This document shows positions 1 to 7,676 of a stretch of DNA of 64,000 nucleotides, one piece after another. Location of the stretch: the NCBI RefSeq assembly GCF_003014555.1, contig NZ_PYGE01000001.1, positions 1-64,000 on the forward strand, in the 5' to 3' direction. This DNA is from Haloactinopolyspora alba (GTDB lineage: Bacteria > Actinomycetota > Actinomycetes > Jiangellales > Jiangellaceae). Each line of letters starts with the position of its first letter. Positions within the stretch are counted from its first letter, which is position 1. The notes under the pieces are model-generated. The model worked only from the letters and a program-made list of their open reading frames with translations, was not told where the DNA came from and ran no database searches. The position numbers were made by a program, and so were the translations under genes.

Positions 1-93
1 GAGGTCACCATCGACCGACTCTGGCACGCCGTGCCCAGCTTCCCCACCATGAGCGAGGTCTGGCTCCGCCTCCTCGAGGAATACGGGCTCTGA
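1..93 (+). CDS. Pyridine nucleotide-disulfide oxidoreductase, C-terminal fragment
   Basis: These are the last 30 codons and the TGA stop of a gene that starts left of the window. The translation contains AVPSFPTMSEVWLRLLEEYG. A P-[ST]-F-P-T-x-S-E block near the C-terminus is typical of the dimerisation domain of FAD-dependent pyridine nucleotide-disulfide oxidoreductases (dihydrolipoamide dehydrogenase and mercuric reductase type). The catalytic disulfide and FAD-binding parts lie outside the window, so the substrate cannot be named. Confidence 0.6.
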   Translation, partial: EVTIDRLWHAVPSFPTMSEVWLRLLEEYGL

Positions 94-129
94 GCGGGGT
101 CCTGACTACTGACCGGCCGGACGGCGACG

Positions 130-1140
130 TCACGAATGCGCGTCACTGGCGGCGTCGCCGACCGCCGAGGAACCTTCTGCATGGTTCCTGCCCCGGGCGG
201 CATCCAGGAGGAGATGGCCCAACGCTTCAACGTGTGCGTTGAGTTCTTCGGGTTCAACGATGGTGAAAGGGCATCCCAGGCGGGCGAGCAATGCCGGGAC
301 CCAGTGCAAAGACTCGGCGTGGATCTCGATATCGACCCAGCCTGATTCGCCCGTGGTCACTGTGGCGAGGGCCGGCGGAAGAGCATCGCGGGCACGGGCT
401 AGCGAGGTCTGGGCCCGAACCACCACATGGTTGCGGCGTGGCGCGGTGGCGATGCCGGTCATCACCTGGTTGAGAGCATCGAAGCCGTCTGGTTCCTGGA
501 ACGTCTTCTGGAGTTGGCGTGGCAGCGTGATGCGGTCGATCCGGAAGGTCCTGAGCTGCCCGCTCGTGTCGTCCATGCCCGAGACCAGCCACCGTCCCCG
601 GTGAGCGACGATCCCGTAGGGCGCGATGGTCCGTGCAGTCTCGCGACCGCTCGCGGAGCGGTAGGCGAACGAGACGAGCTTGCGGTCACGAGCTGCCCCG
701 GCCAGCAGCAAGAGGGTACCCGCGTCCGTTGTCGACGGATCGTGTTGAGGGGCAGACAGGTGCAGCGCGTCTTGGAGCGCTGTGAGTCGCCTGGCCAGGG
801 CCTGAGGCAGGACCCGGTGGATCTTGGCCTCGGCCCCACGCGTGGCCTCGTCGCTGCTGAGCCCTGAGCGCCGGAGCAGTGCCAGGCCCAGCAAGCCCGA
901 AAGGGCCTCATCGTCGGTCAGCATCAGCGGCGGCAGCCGGAAGCCCGATGCCAGTCGGTAGCCGCCGTAGCGGCCGCGGACCGCGCGCACCGGTACGTCC
1001 AGATCGACCAGATGCTCCACGTAACGCCGCACCGTGCGCTCGTCAACCTCCAACTGCTCGGCCAGCACGCGCACCGGATGGGTGCCTCCGGCCTGGAGGA
1101 TCTCCAGAAGGTGCAACACCCGTGCGGTCGGTCGAGCCAT
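130..1140 (-). CDS. WYL-domain transcriptional regulator (YafY type)
   Basis: A 336-residue regulator. Residues 1-60 form a DeoR/HTH_11-type winged helix (LAEQLEVDERTVRRYVEHL is the recognition region). The middle and C-terminal parts match the WYL layout, with a YRSASGRE...APYGIVAHRGRWLVSG stretch and a WCX-like tail. WYL proteins sense small ligands and act as repressors or activators. The start was set at ATG 1140 because the family begins with M-x-R-P-T-x-R-x-L; the open frame runs on upstream only as antisense of the next gene. It is divergent from the VOC gene, with a perfect inverted repeat between them, which suggests autoregulation and control of the neighbour. Confidence 0.88.
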   Translation of the reverse strand: MARPTARVLHLLEILQAGGTHPVRVLAEQLEVDERTVRRYVEHLVDLDVPVRAVRGRYGGYRLASGFRLPPLMLTDDEALSGLLGLALLRRSGLSSDEATRGAEAKIHRVLPQALARRLTALQDALHLSAPQHDPSTTDAGTLLLLAGAARDRKLVSFAYRSASGRETARTIAPYGIVAHRGRWLVSGMDDTSGQLRTFRIDRITLPRQLQKTFQEPDGFDALNQVMTGIATAPRRNHVVVRAQTSLARARDALPPALATVTTGESGWVDIEIHAESLHWVPALLARLGCPFTIVEPEELNAHVEALGHLLLDAARGRNHAEGSSAVGDAASDAHS

Positions 1141-1156
1141 GGTTGACCATTCTAGG

Positions 1157-1183
1157 AATACCGGGCGGGAGCTGCCCGGTATT
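1157..1183. promoter_or_regulatory. Perfect inverted repeat, candidate WYL operator
   Basis: AATACCGGGC (1157-1166) and GCCCGGTATT (1174-1183) are exact reverse complements separated by 7 bases. The repeat sits in the 60-base gap between the divergent WYL regulator and the VOC gene, the usual place for an autoregulatory operator. That the WYL protein binds here is inferred. Confidence 0.65.
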
Positions 1184-1200
1184 GATTGCAGGGTGAAGCC

Positions 1201-1608
1201 ATGGACACGACCTTCATGAGCACGCGACTGATCACCAACGACGTCCAGGGCATGGTCACCTTCTACGAAGAAATCATTGGCATCGCAGCGCAATGGGGCG
1301 ACGAAGAGTTCGCCGAGCTCCGCACCCAGCACGCCACTCTGGCGATCGGCAGCACCCGCACCGTGCCGATTTTCGGCGCGGGGAGCGCTGAGCCGGCTCA
1401 CAATCGCTCCGCCATCCTGGAGTTCCTTGTGCCCGATGTCGACGCAGAATGGAACCGCCTCAAGAACACCCTCGACGTCGTGGTGACCGAACCGACGACC
1501 ATGCCTTGGGGCAACCGCGCTCTGCTGTTCCGCGACCCGGACAACAACCTCGTCAACCTCTTCGCCCCAGTGACCGAACAGGCTCGGTTCAGGTTCGGGC
1601 TCAAATGA
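1201..1608 (+). CDS. VOC family (glyoxalase/bleomycin resistance) protein
   Basis: A 135-residue single-domain vicinal oxygen chelate protein. It has the beta-alpha-beta-beta-beta pattern with STRLITNDVQGMVTFYEEII at the start and RALLFRDPDNNLVNLF at the end; the Glu-rich FRDPDGN-like end block is typical of glyoxalase and dioxygenase superfamily members. The catalysed reaction cannot be assigned. ATG 1201 is preferred over the in-frame TTG at 1186 because GGGTGAAG lies just upstream and homologous proteins start at this position. Divergent from the WYL regulator that probably controls it. Confidence 0.82.
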   Translation: MDTTFMSTRLITNDVQGMVTFYEEIIGIAAQWGDEEFAELRTQHATLAIGSTRTVPIFGAGSAEPAHNRSAILEFLVPDVDAEWNRLKNTLDVVVTEPTTMPWGNRALLFRDPDNNLVNLFAPVTEQARFRFGLK

Positions 1609-1704
1609 GCCCTGATCCACCGACCCCGGTCATTGGGATTACTGCGGTCTTCTCGCCAGAGTCGCTGGTGTGACGTGCGTGGCCTGCGGGGAACGCGGCG
1701 CCCG

Positions 1705-3213
1705 TCAGGCCGGGCGAGCCTGCTCGCCAGCCATTCGGCGACGTCGTCGGGCCCGCAGCAGTGCGGGGGCGACGATCAACGCGGACGCGAGGACGATGAC
1801 GGGCACGTCCCCGACGTGCGCGTACGGCGTCAGTCCGGACCGCAGCGGCACGGTTTCGCGCAGCAGCGCGCGCTCACCGAGAGCGCTGCGGTCCACGACG
1901 TCGCCGTCAGCGTGCACGATCGCGGAGTACCCGGTCGGCGCCGACATGACCACCGCCCGGCCGAACTCGCGGGCCCGCATTCTGGCCGCGGCGAGCTCGA
2001 GGGAGGGCACCTGGTCGGTGACGTACGACGACGCGTTGGTCGGCACCAGGAGGACCTCGCCACCGGCGCGAACGCCTTCGGCCACCCGGTCGGCGAAGAA
2101 CACCTCGTACGAGATGGCCACCGCGAGCTCCGTCCCGGCGGCATCGAGCAGCGCTTCGCCGCTGCCGGCGACGGCGTCGCGCGGAACGAACCTGGTGTTG
2201 TCACTGAGCAACTCGAACAGCCCGCGTGCCGGAATGTACTCACCGAACGGCACCCGGTGTTCCTTCGTGTAGCTGTCGACGCGCTCCCCGTCCGGCCCCC
2301 ACAGCACCGCGACGTTACGGAACCGGTCGCCGACGCCTTCGGTGACACCGACGACGACGTGCGCCCGGAGCCGCTGCGCCTGCCCAGCGAACCGCGCGCT
2401 GAGCTCGGACTCGGCGACGAGGCCGTCGGTGTCCGCCACGTTCTCCGGCAGCACGACGAGGTCCACCGGAGGCCGGACCTCCTCGAGCGCGGCGAGATGA
2501 CGCTCGGTGGTGATCATGGAGTCGGTGAAGATCGCCCGGACGCCTCGCGGCCCGCCGCCCTGAACGGCGACGACGTCCAGCTGCCCATCCTGGCTCGTCG
2601 TGACCGTCGCACCCGCCGCGACGGGAACGATCGCCACGACGAGCGCCGTCGCGGCCACCCACACCCGCCCGCGTCCGCGTTCGACGACCAGCGCGGCCAG
2701 CGCGACACCCGCCGCCGCGGCGGTACCGGTCACCAGCAACGAACCACCCAGCGGTGCCGCACCGACGAACGGCCCGTCGACCTGACTGTACACCAGCGCC
2801 GGAAGCGGAAACCCGCCGAACGGGAAGCGGGCCTGCACGGCTTCCATCAGCACGAGCGCGGCCGGGAGCGCCCACCACCCACCGGACCAGCGCCCGTCCC
2901 GGGCCGACGGCATCGCCGCGGCGGCAGCGACCAGCAGACACGTCTCGAGCAGAGCCACCGCGACATAACCGGCCACGCTGAAATCGGTCATCCAGACGAG
3001 CCCGACACCGTGCAGAACGAGTCCGCACACCGCCCCCAGCACCACCCGCAGACGCACGCCGGCGCCGTACAACGCGATCGAGAACGCGGCGACGCCGAGC
3101 GGGAACAGCACCCACCATCCCCGCGGCGGCGCGGCGAGCGTCCAGGCCAGACCGGCCGCACCGGCGACGGCGCATCGCACCACCACGGTGGTGCGGCGAG
3201 ACCGCTCAGCCAA
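1705..3213 (-). CDS. lnt: Apolipoprotein N-acyltransferase homologue with Ser at the catalytic Cys
   Basis: About 502 residues: several N-terminal membrane segments (roughly residues 10-200), then a nitrilase domain (about 210-440), then a C-terminal membrane helix and a basic tail (RARRRRR). Lnt transfers a third acyl chain to the N-terminal Cys of lipoproteins on the outer face of the membrane. The Glu (E257, LPENVAD) and Lys (K317, YTKEHRVPFGEYIP) of the catalytic triad are present. The nucleophilic Cys is replaced by Ser (S368, AISYEVFF, codon at 2110-2112). A TTG start at 3213 overlaps the stop of the upstream 51-residue gene; GTG 3186 is the alternative. It is the last gene of the sortase operon. 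Confidence 0.85.
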   Translation of the reverse strand: MAERSRRTTVVVRCAVAGAAGLAWTLAAPPRGWWVLFPLGVAAFSIALYGAGVRLRVVLGAVCGLVLHGVGLVWMTDFSVAGYVAVALLETCLLVAAAAAMPSARDGRWSGGWWALPAALVLMEAVQARFPFGGFPLPALVYSQVDGPFVGAAPLGGSLLVTGTAAAAGVALAALVVERGRGRVWVAATALVVAIVPVAAGATVTTSQDGQLDVVAVQGGGPRGVRAIFTDSMITTERHLAALEEVRPPVDLVVLPENVADTDGLVAESELSARFAGQAQRLRAHVVVGVTEGVGDRFRNVAVLWGPDGERVDSYTKEHRVPFGEYIPARGLFELLSDNTRFVPRDAVAGSGEALLDAAGTELAVAISYEVFFADRVAEGVRAGGEVLLVPTNASSYVTDQVPSLELAAARMRAREFGRAVVMSAPTGYSAIVHADGDVVDRSALGERALLRETVPLRSGLTPYAHVGDVPVIVLASALIVAPALLRARRRRRMAGEQARPA

Positions 3214-3361
3214 CGGTGACGTTGCTGATCCCGAGTGCCTCCTCCGCCCAGGGGAACACCCACATGAACAGGGCATAGACGAGCGCGGCGATCAGCGCCA
3301 GGCAGATCACCAGCCGCGCAGGCCAGGGACCGGGCAGCCGCTGCCACACCCAGGCGTACAT
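3206..3361 (-). CDS. 51-residue sortase-associated membrane protein
   Basis: A small gene between the sortase and lnt. The product starts MYAWVWQRLPGPWPARL and has one hydrophobic segment (about residues 17-36) and an acidic end, FPWAEEALGISNVTVG. This layout (aromatic start, PGPWPxR, one helix, FPWAE, NVTV) is one I recall from short proteins next to class E sortases in actinobacteria; the function is unknown. Its ATG directly follows the sortase stop, and its TGA overlaps the probable TTG start of lnt, so the three genes are translationally coupled. Likely inserted in the cytoplasmic membrane. Confidence 0.72.
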   Translation of the reverse strand: MYAWVWQRLPGPWPARLVICLALIAALVYALFMWVFPWAEEALGISNVTVG

Positions 3362-4090
3362 CTACCGCTCCTCCACATCGACGAGTGTTCCGGTCGCGTA
3401 CATGCGATGCGACGAGCCCCATCGCGGCCAGCAGGTGGTCAGCGTGATCCGCTTCTCGGTCGGCTCGACCTCGCCGGACTCACCGGGCACCGGGTCGACC
3501 ACCCAGGTGTCCTGGATCTCGATCTTGTTGCCGTCGTCGTCGCCGTCGGGGGCGTCGTCGAGCTCGTAGGTGTAGACGCCCTCGGCCGTCTCGACCTCGA
3601 CGGTGTCGCCCACCCGCAGCTCGGGGAACTCGGCGAACGGTTCCCCGTGCCCGGCGCGGTGCGCAGCCACGGAGAAGTTCCCCAGCTCACCGGGGTCGGC
3701 GCTGTCGACGTAGTGGCCCGGGCCGTCCCTCAGGTCGTCCGGCTTGGTTCCCTGCACCATGACCCATTCCCAGTCGTCGCCGAAACGTGGGATCCGGATG
3801 ATCCCGTACGCATCGCCGATCGCCGTCTCCGCCGGCGGCTGCGCCTCGGCGTCACCCTGGCCCCCGCCGGCCTCGTCCACGCCGGCACTGAAATCGAGCT
3901 GACCGCGGAGGTCGTCCTGCGCGGCCGCGGTCTGGATGCCGGTACCCCACAGCGTGTAGACGACGAACAACAGAACCAGCACGCCGGCTGTCAGCAGCAG
4001 TTCACCGAACGCGCCGACGACCGTCGACAACACACTGCGGCGTGGCTGTCCGCGCGCCCTGCGGCGTCCACGTTCCACCTGACGGCTCAT
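3362..4090 (-). CDS. Class E sortase
   Basis: A 242-residue membrane-anchored transpeptidase. A basic N-terminus is followed by one helix (about residues 27-48), an acidic linker (about 55-92) and a sortase barrel. Catalytic residues are visible: His144 in AAHRAG, Cys220 in TLTTC and Arg229 in SSHR. Class E enzymes anchor surface proteins to peptidoglycan, usually at LAXTG or LPXTG-like motifs. An LPDTG protein lies in this window at about 57.8-58.3 kb, though far away. It is the first gene of an operon with the 51-residue protein and lnt. Confidence 0.9.
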   Translation of the reverse strand: MSRQVERGRRRARGQPRRSVLSTVVGAFGELLLTAGVLVLLFVVYTLWGTGIQTAAAQDDLRGQLDFSAGVDEAGGGQGDAEAQPPAETAIGDAYGIIRIPRFGDDWEWVMVQGTKPDDLRDGPGHYVDSADPGELGNFSVAAHRAGHGEPFAEFPELRVGDTVEVETAEGVYTYELDDAPDGDDDGNKIEIQDTWVVDPVPGESGEVEPTEKRITLTTCWPRWGSSHRMYATGTLVDVEER

Positions 4091-4291
4091 CCGCCCCCCA
4101 ACCTGTGTCCACTCGGTTCACACTCGCCCCATCACGAACTCTCCGGCGTCCGAGAGGGTTCCCGGATTCGGCAGCCGCGTCGTCCAGCGGCGGGCGACCA
4201 CCACGCCGACGGCACGGGTGACATTCTCGACGGCATCCGGAGAGTCGACAACACGGAGGCGACGGAGGCCATCGTGACGCCGGGGCCGGGC
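4091..4291. other. Intergenic region upstream of the sortase operon
   Basis: About 200 bases between two leftward genes. It should hold the promoter for the sortase operon. I see no clear inverted repeat, small gene or terminator. Confidence 0.4.
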
Positions 4292-5011
4292 TCACCGCTG
4301 CGGCGCGGGCTGGTCGGCCAGGTCGATCCCCCACTGTTCACGCACGAGGTCGTGGCCGCACTCGGTGACGTCCAGGCCCCGTCCGGAGCGGTGCCGCACC
4401 ACCCACCCGGCCTCCAGGAACCGGCTGCCGACCGCGGCGCCCAGCGCTCCGGCCAGGTGGTCTCGTCGTTCCGTCCAGTCCGGGCATGCCCGGGTCGTGG
4501 GGCGGCGGGCCCGGATCGCGCGGTCGACGTCCACGCCGACGCCACGCAGCCCGTCGGCACCGGCGTCGGTGAGAGCGAGGGAGTCGCCGTCGTCGAGCCA
4601 ACCCCGGCGCGTCCACGCATCCGCCAGGCACGTGCCGAGCCGCCCGGCGATGTGGTCGTAGCAGAACCGCGCCGCGGCCAGGCGCTGCATCTGCCGGCTG
4701 CGCCGATATCCCGTGACCGGCGCCGGGTGGGCCACGACGCCGAGCACCTCCAGGGCGGTGGCGACCTGGGGACCGGCGAGCGCGTAGTAACGGAACCGTC
4801 CGCGCACCTCACACCTCACCAGGCCGGCATCGACCAGGACGGCCAGGTGCTCCGACGCGGTGGAGGCGCTCACCCCGGCCCACTGGGCCAGTTCGCCGGC
4901 CGGTCGCCGGGTGCCGTCCATGAGCAGGTTCAGGAACACCGAGCGCGCGGGGGCGGCCAGCGCCTTACCCGCGCCGGTGAAGTCCCGGTCCCTGCCCATG
5001 GAGGTCACCAT
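4292..5011 (-). CDS. ArsR-type winged-helix transcriptional regulator
   Basis: 239 residues. The N-terminal third is an ArsR/SmtB-like winged helix: ALAAPARSVFLNLLMDG, then AGELAQWAGVSASTASEHLA as the recognition helix and VRGRFRYYAL as the wing. The remaining 140 residues form a longer C-terminal domain with scattered Cys (ARFCYDH, TTRACPDW, VTECGHD), as in ArsR proteins of the YdfF-like group. No classical metal-binding CxC motif is seen in the recognition helix. An alternative start is ATG 4999; neither has a strong ribosome site. It is divergent from the OsmC gene 53 bases away, so it may regulate it. Confidence 0.8.
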   Translation of the reverse strand: MVTSMGRDRDFTGAGKALAAPARSVFLNLLMDGTRRPAGELAQWAGVSASTASEHLAVLVDAGLVRCEVRGRFRYYALAGPQVATALEVLGVVAHPAPVTGYRRSRQMQRLAAARFCYDHIAGRLGTCLADAWTRRGWLDDGDSLALTDAGADGLRGVGVDVDRAIRARRPTTRACPDWTERRDHLAGALGAAVGSRFLEAGWVVRHRSGRGLDVTECGHDLVREQWGIDLADQPAPQR

Positions 5012-5064
5012 ACGACGACGACACTTCGGCCGGCGCCGAAGCGTCCCGGCCCTACGGTGCGATC

Positions 5065-5523
5065 ATGAGCACGCACGCCTACCACGTCCGCCTGCACTGG
5101 GACGGTTCCACGGCCGCCGGCACACGCGCCTACTCGCGCGACCACGTCGCCGTTGCCGCCCCCGCCACCGCACCGGTCGACATGAGCGCGGACCCGGCCT
5201 TCCGCGGCGACCCCGACCGGCTCAACCCCGAACAGCTGGTGGTCATGGCCGCCTCCTCCTGCCAGATGCTCTCCTTCCTCGGTGCGGCCGCCCGCGCCGG
5301 AGTGGACGTGCTCGGCTACGACGACGAGGCCACGAGCCGTCTCGACCCGACCGCCGAGCCCACCCGCCTGGCCACGATCCATCTGAACGTGACCGTGGAG
5401 GTCGCCACCGGGACCGACGAGGCCACGGTCCGGACGCTCGCCGTTCAGGCGCATCACGAGTGCTACGTCGCCAACAGCCTGTCGGTACCGGTCGAGGTCA
5501 CGACCACCGTGGTGACCTCGTGA
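5065..5523 (+). CDS. OsmC/Ohr family peroxidase-like protein
   Basis: 152 residues covering the whole OsmC fold. The two redox Cys are present: Cys66 in ASSCQMLSFL and Cys133 in HHECYVANSL. Family members reduce organic hydroperoxides in the cytoplasm with a Cys-Cys pair. The protein aligns with the YhfA/OsmC-like branch rather than with canonical Ohr by the look of its motifs. Its TGA overlaps the GTG start of the next gene, so the two are probably co-expressed. Confidence 0.85.
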   Translation: MSTHAYHVRLHWDGSTAAGTRAYSRDHVAVAAPATAPVDMSADPAFRGDPDRLNPEQLVVMAASSCQMLSFLGAAARAGVDVLGYDDEATSRLDPTAEPTRLATIHLNVTVEVATGTDEATVRTLAVQAHHECYVANSLSVPVEVTTTVVTS

Positions 5524-5924
5524 ACGCCGGCCCGCAGGATCTCGAGGTCCGGCTGCCGAACCGGCCCGGCGCGCTGGCCGATCTCGGCCAGGCGCTCGGG
5601 AGTGCCGGTGTGAGCCTGGAAGGCGGCGGGGTGTTCACCGACGACGAGTGTGCCGTCGCGCACTACCTCGTCGACGACGGCGGGGCCGCCGTGGACGCGG
5701 TCGTCGCCGCCGGGCTGGGTCCCGCGGTCGTACGCGACGTCGTCATCACCCGGCTGGACCAGGAGACCCCCGGACAGCTCGGCGCGCTGGCCCGCCTCCT
5801 CGGCGACGCGGGCGTCACCGTCCTCGTCCAGTACAGCGACCACGCCGGCAAACTTGTTCTGCTGGTTTCCGACGAGGACACGGCCGTGTGCCGCAACGTC
5901 GTGGACCGGTGGGAGCGGGGCTGA
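5520..5924 (+). CDS. Tandem ACT-domain protein
   Basis: 134 residues from GTG 5520, which overlaps the OsmC stop by four bases. There are two ACT-like repeats: residues 5-60 (VRLPNRPGALADLGQALGSAG) and 67-134 (DQETPGQLGALARLLGDAG). ACT domains bind amino acids or other small ligands and usually regulate metabolic enzymes; here they stand alone without a catalytic domain. Coupling to an OsmC protein suggests a sensing role in the same response, but this is inference. Confidence 0.75.
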   Translation: MNAGPQDLEVRLPNRPGALADLGQALGSAGVSLEGGGVFTDDECAVAHYLVDDGGAAVDAVVAAGLGPAVVRDVVITRLDQETPGQLGALARLLGDAGVTVLVQYSDHAGKLVLLVSDEDTAVCRNVVDRWERG

Positions 5925-5965
5925 CATCGAGATCGGGCGACGTCGACGTCCTCGCCCGCACCGGG

Positions 5966-6640
5966 CTACTCGGCCGGCAGGTCGAGGAGCCCGCGCACGA
6001 CCCCCACGAGGTCGGATCCGACGACGTCCGGTGACCGGAAGAACTCCGGGAACCGTCCGTCCTGCCGCGTGACCCAGCCGGTGGTGAGACCGGCCTGACC
6101 GGCGCCGTGCGTGTCCCACGCGTGTGCGGCCACGAGCGCCACCCGCTCTGGCGGCACGTCCGCGCTGTACGCGGCGTGCCGGTAGATCTCGGGTGCGGGC
6201 TTCCACTGCTGGACGTCGTCGACCGACAGCACCTGTTCGACGTCGTCGGCGACTCCGGCGCGCTGCAGCAACGTGCCGGTGTTGAGCGCCGGGCCGTTGG
6301 TGAGCGTCACCACCCGTGTCCCGGCCTCGCGGGCGAGACGTATCGCCGGCTCGACGTCGGGGTGCGGGTCCAGCTCGCCGAAGCCGGCCAGCACGGTGCG
6401 CACGGCCTCGCCGTCCAGTGCGTTGCCGGTGGCCGACCGCAACGTGCCGGCGGCGATGTCGGCGAACGGACGATAGCCGCCGGTGGCGGTCAGCGCGAAC
6501 GCGTCACGCAGCAGCGCGGGAAACCACACGTCCAGGACATGACCGGGTTGACCGGCCGCGATCAGCCGCTGGCGGACCGGCTCGAGCGAGAACAGCGTCT
6601 CGATCACGTCGAACGCGATGACCTGTGGACGTTTCGCCAT
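5966..6640 (-). CDS. Haloacid dehalogenase, type II family
   Basis: 224 residues of the HAD superfamily. Motif I is AFDVIETLFS with nucleophile Asp11; motif II is VVTLTNGPALNTG; motif III Lys is in VQQWKPAPEIYRHA. HAWDTHGAGQAGLTTGWVTR matches the 2-haloacid dehalogenase branch, which hydrolyses L-2-haloacids to D-2-hydroxyacids. The motif I sequence departs from the usual FDAYGT, so the substrate may differ. The gene is transcribed toward the ACT gene (convergent). Confidence 0.85.
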   Translation of the reverse strand: MAKRPQVIAFDVIETLFSLEPVRQRLIAAGQPGHVLDVWFPALLRDAFALTATGGYRPFADIAAGTLRSATGNALDGEAVRTVLAGFGELDPHPDVEPAIRLAREAGTRVVTLTNGPALNTGTLLQRAGVADDVEQVLSVDDVQQWKPAPEIYRHAAYSADVPPERVALVAAHAWDTHGAGQAGLTTGWVTRQDGRFPEFFRSPDVVGSDLVGVVRGLLDLPAE

Positions 6641-6750
6641 GGGGCGATTATGGCTGTTCCAGCCGATTCGGCGACTCATCCGCTCGGCACCGGCTGCCAC
6701 CGCCCACCGTCCTCGGGGAACCTGCGCTGACGACCGGCAGGCGGGCGCCG

Positions 6751-7581
6751 TCACCGGGCGGTGCGTTCGGTGGCGGCGAGCGTGCCGAGCAGGGCGAGGG
6801 CGTCGCTGCTGGGTGAGGCGGGTTCGGCGTGGTAGACGACGAGTTCCTGGCCGGGGCTGGAGCGGACGTCGAAGGTCTGCATCGTCAACGTCAGCGGGCC
6901 GACCCGGTGGTGCAGGAAGCGCTTGTGCTCGAGGGCCTTTCCGCGGGCGTCGTGCCGGGCCCACAGCTCGGCGAACTCGGGGCTCTGGTCGAGCAACTCG
7001 GTGAGCACCTGCCGTATCCGCGGATCGTCCGGGGCGGTGCCGTGGCTGAGGCGGAACCCGGCGACCGAGTTTCGGGCTACCTCGCGCCAGTCCTGGTAGA
7101 AGGTGCGCGCGGCCGCGTCCGTGAACACGACGTGCATCAGGTTGCGGGAGTGGGCCCAGTCGTGGAACAGCGCGTCGCCGATCGCGTTGGAGGCGAGCAC
7201 GTCGAAGGCGCGGTTGTAGACGATGGCCGGGTTGTTCGGCCAGGCGTCCATGAGTTCCAGCAGGCTCGGGTCGACCCGGTCGGGCACGGCGGCCTTCGGG
7301 GCCCGAGGGCTGAGCCCGGCCAGCCGGAACAGGTGTTGGCGCCCGTCCGCGTCGAGGCGCAGCACTGCCGCCAGGGCGTCGACGACCTGGTCCGACGGCG
7401 TCCGCTCGCGACCCTGCTCGAGGCGGGTGTAGTAGTCGACGCTGACGCCCGCGAGCATCGCGACCTCTTCGCGCCGCAGACCGGGAACCCGCCGAAACCC
7501 GCTGACGGGCAGGTTCACCTCGTCCGGGGTCACCCGGGCGCGCCTGGCGCTCAGGTACGACCCGAGCTCGGAACGGTCCAT
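6751..7581 (-). CDS. XRE-family regulator with MmyB-like ligand domain
   Basis: 276 residues. An N-terminal helix-turn-helix (about 20-75; GLRREEVAMLAGVSVDYYTRLEQGRE) is followed by an MmyB-type PAS-like ligand-binding domain (about 100-260; PAIVYNRAFDVLASNAIG). This arrangement is very common in actinobacteria, where such regulators often sit divergent from the oxidoreductase gene they control. That is the case here: the SDR gene begins 95 bases away on the other strand. Confidence 0.9.
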   Translation of the reverse strand: MDRSELGSYLSARRARVTPDEVNLPVSGFRRVPGLRREEVAMLAGVSVDYYTRLEQGRERTPSDQVVDALAAVLRLDADGRQHLFRLAGLSPRAPKAAVPDRVDPSLLELMDAWPNNPAIVYNRAFDVLASNAIGDALFHDWAHSRNLMHVVFTDAAARTFYQDWREVARNSVAGFRLSHGTAPDDPRIRQVLTELLDQSPEFAELWARHDARGKALEHKRFLHHRVGPLTLTMQTFDVRSSPGQELVVYHAEPASPSSDALALLGTLAATERTAR

Positions 7582-7676
7582 ACCGGCATCGTAGGCCGGG
7601 CGACCACCGCCGTCCTGGGTGCAGCACTCCCCGGAAGAGCTCGTCCTGCCACCCCGCCACGAGCCCGGGCATCGTC

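Noticed and set aside
130-1620. The long minus-strand open frame suggests a 496-residue protein starting within the VOC gene.
   Set aside because: The first 160 residues are antisense to the VOC gene and resemble nothing; WYL regulators start at the ATG at 1140.
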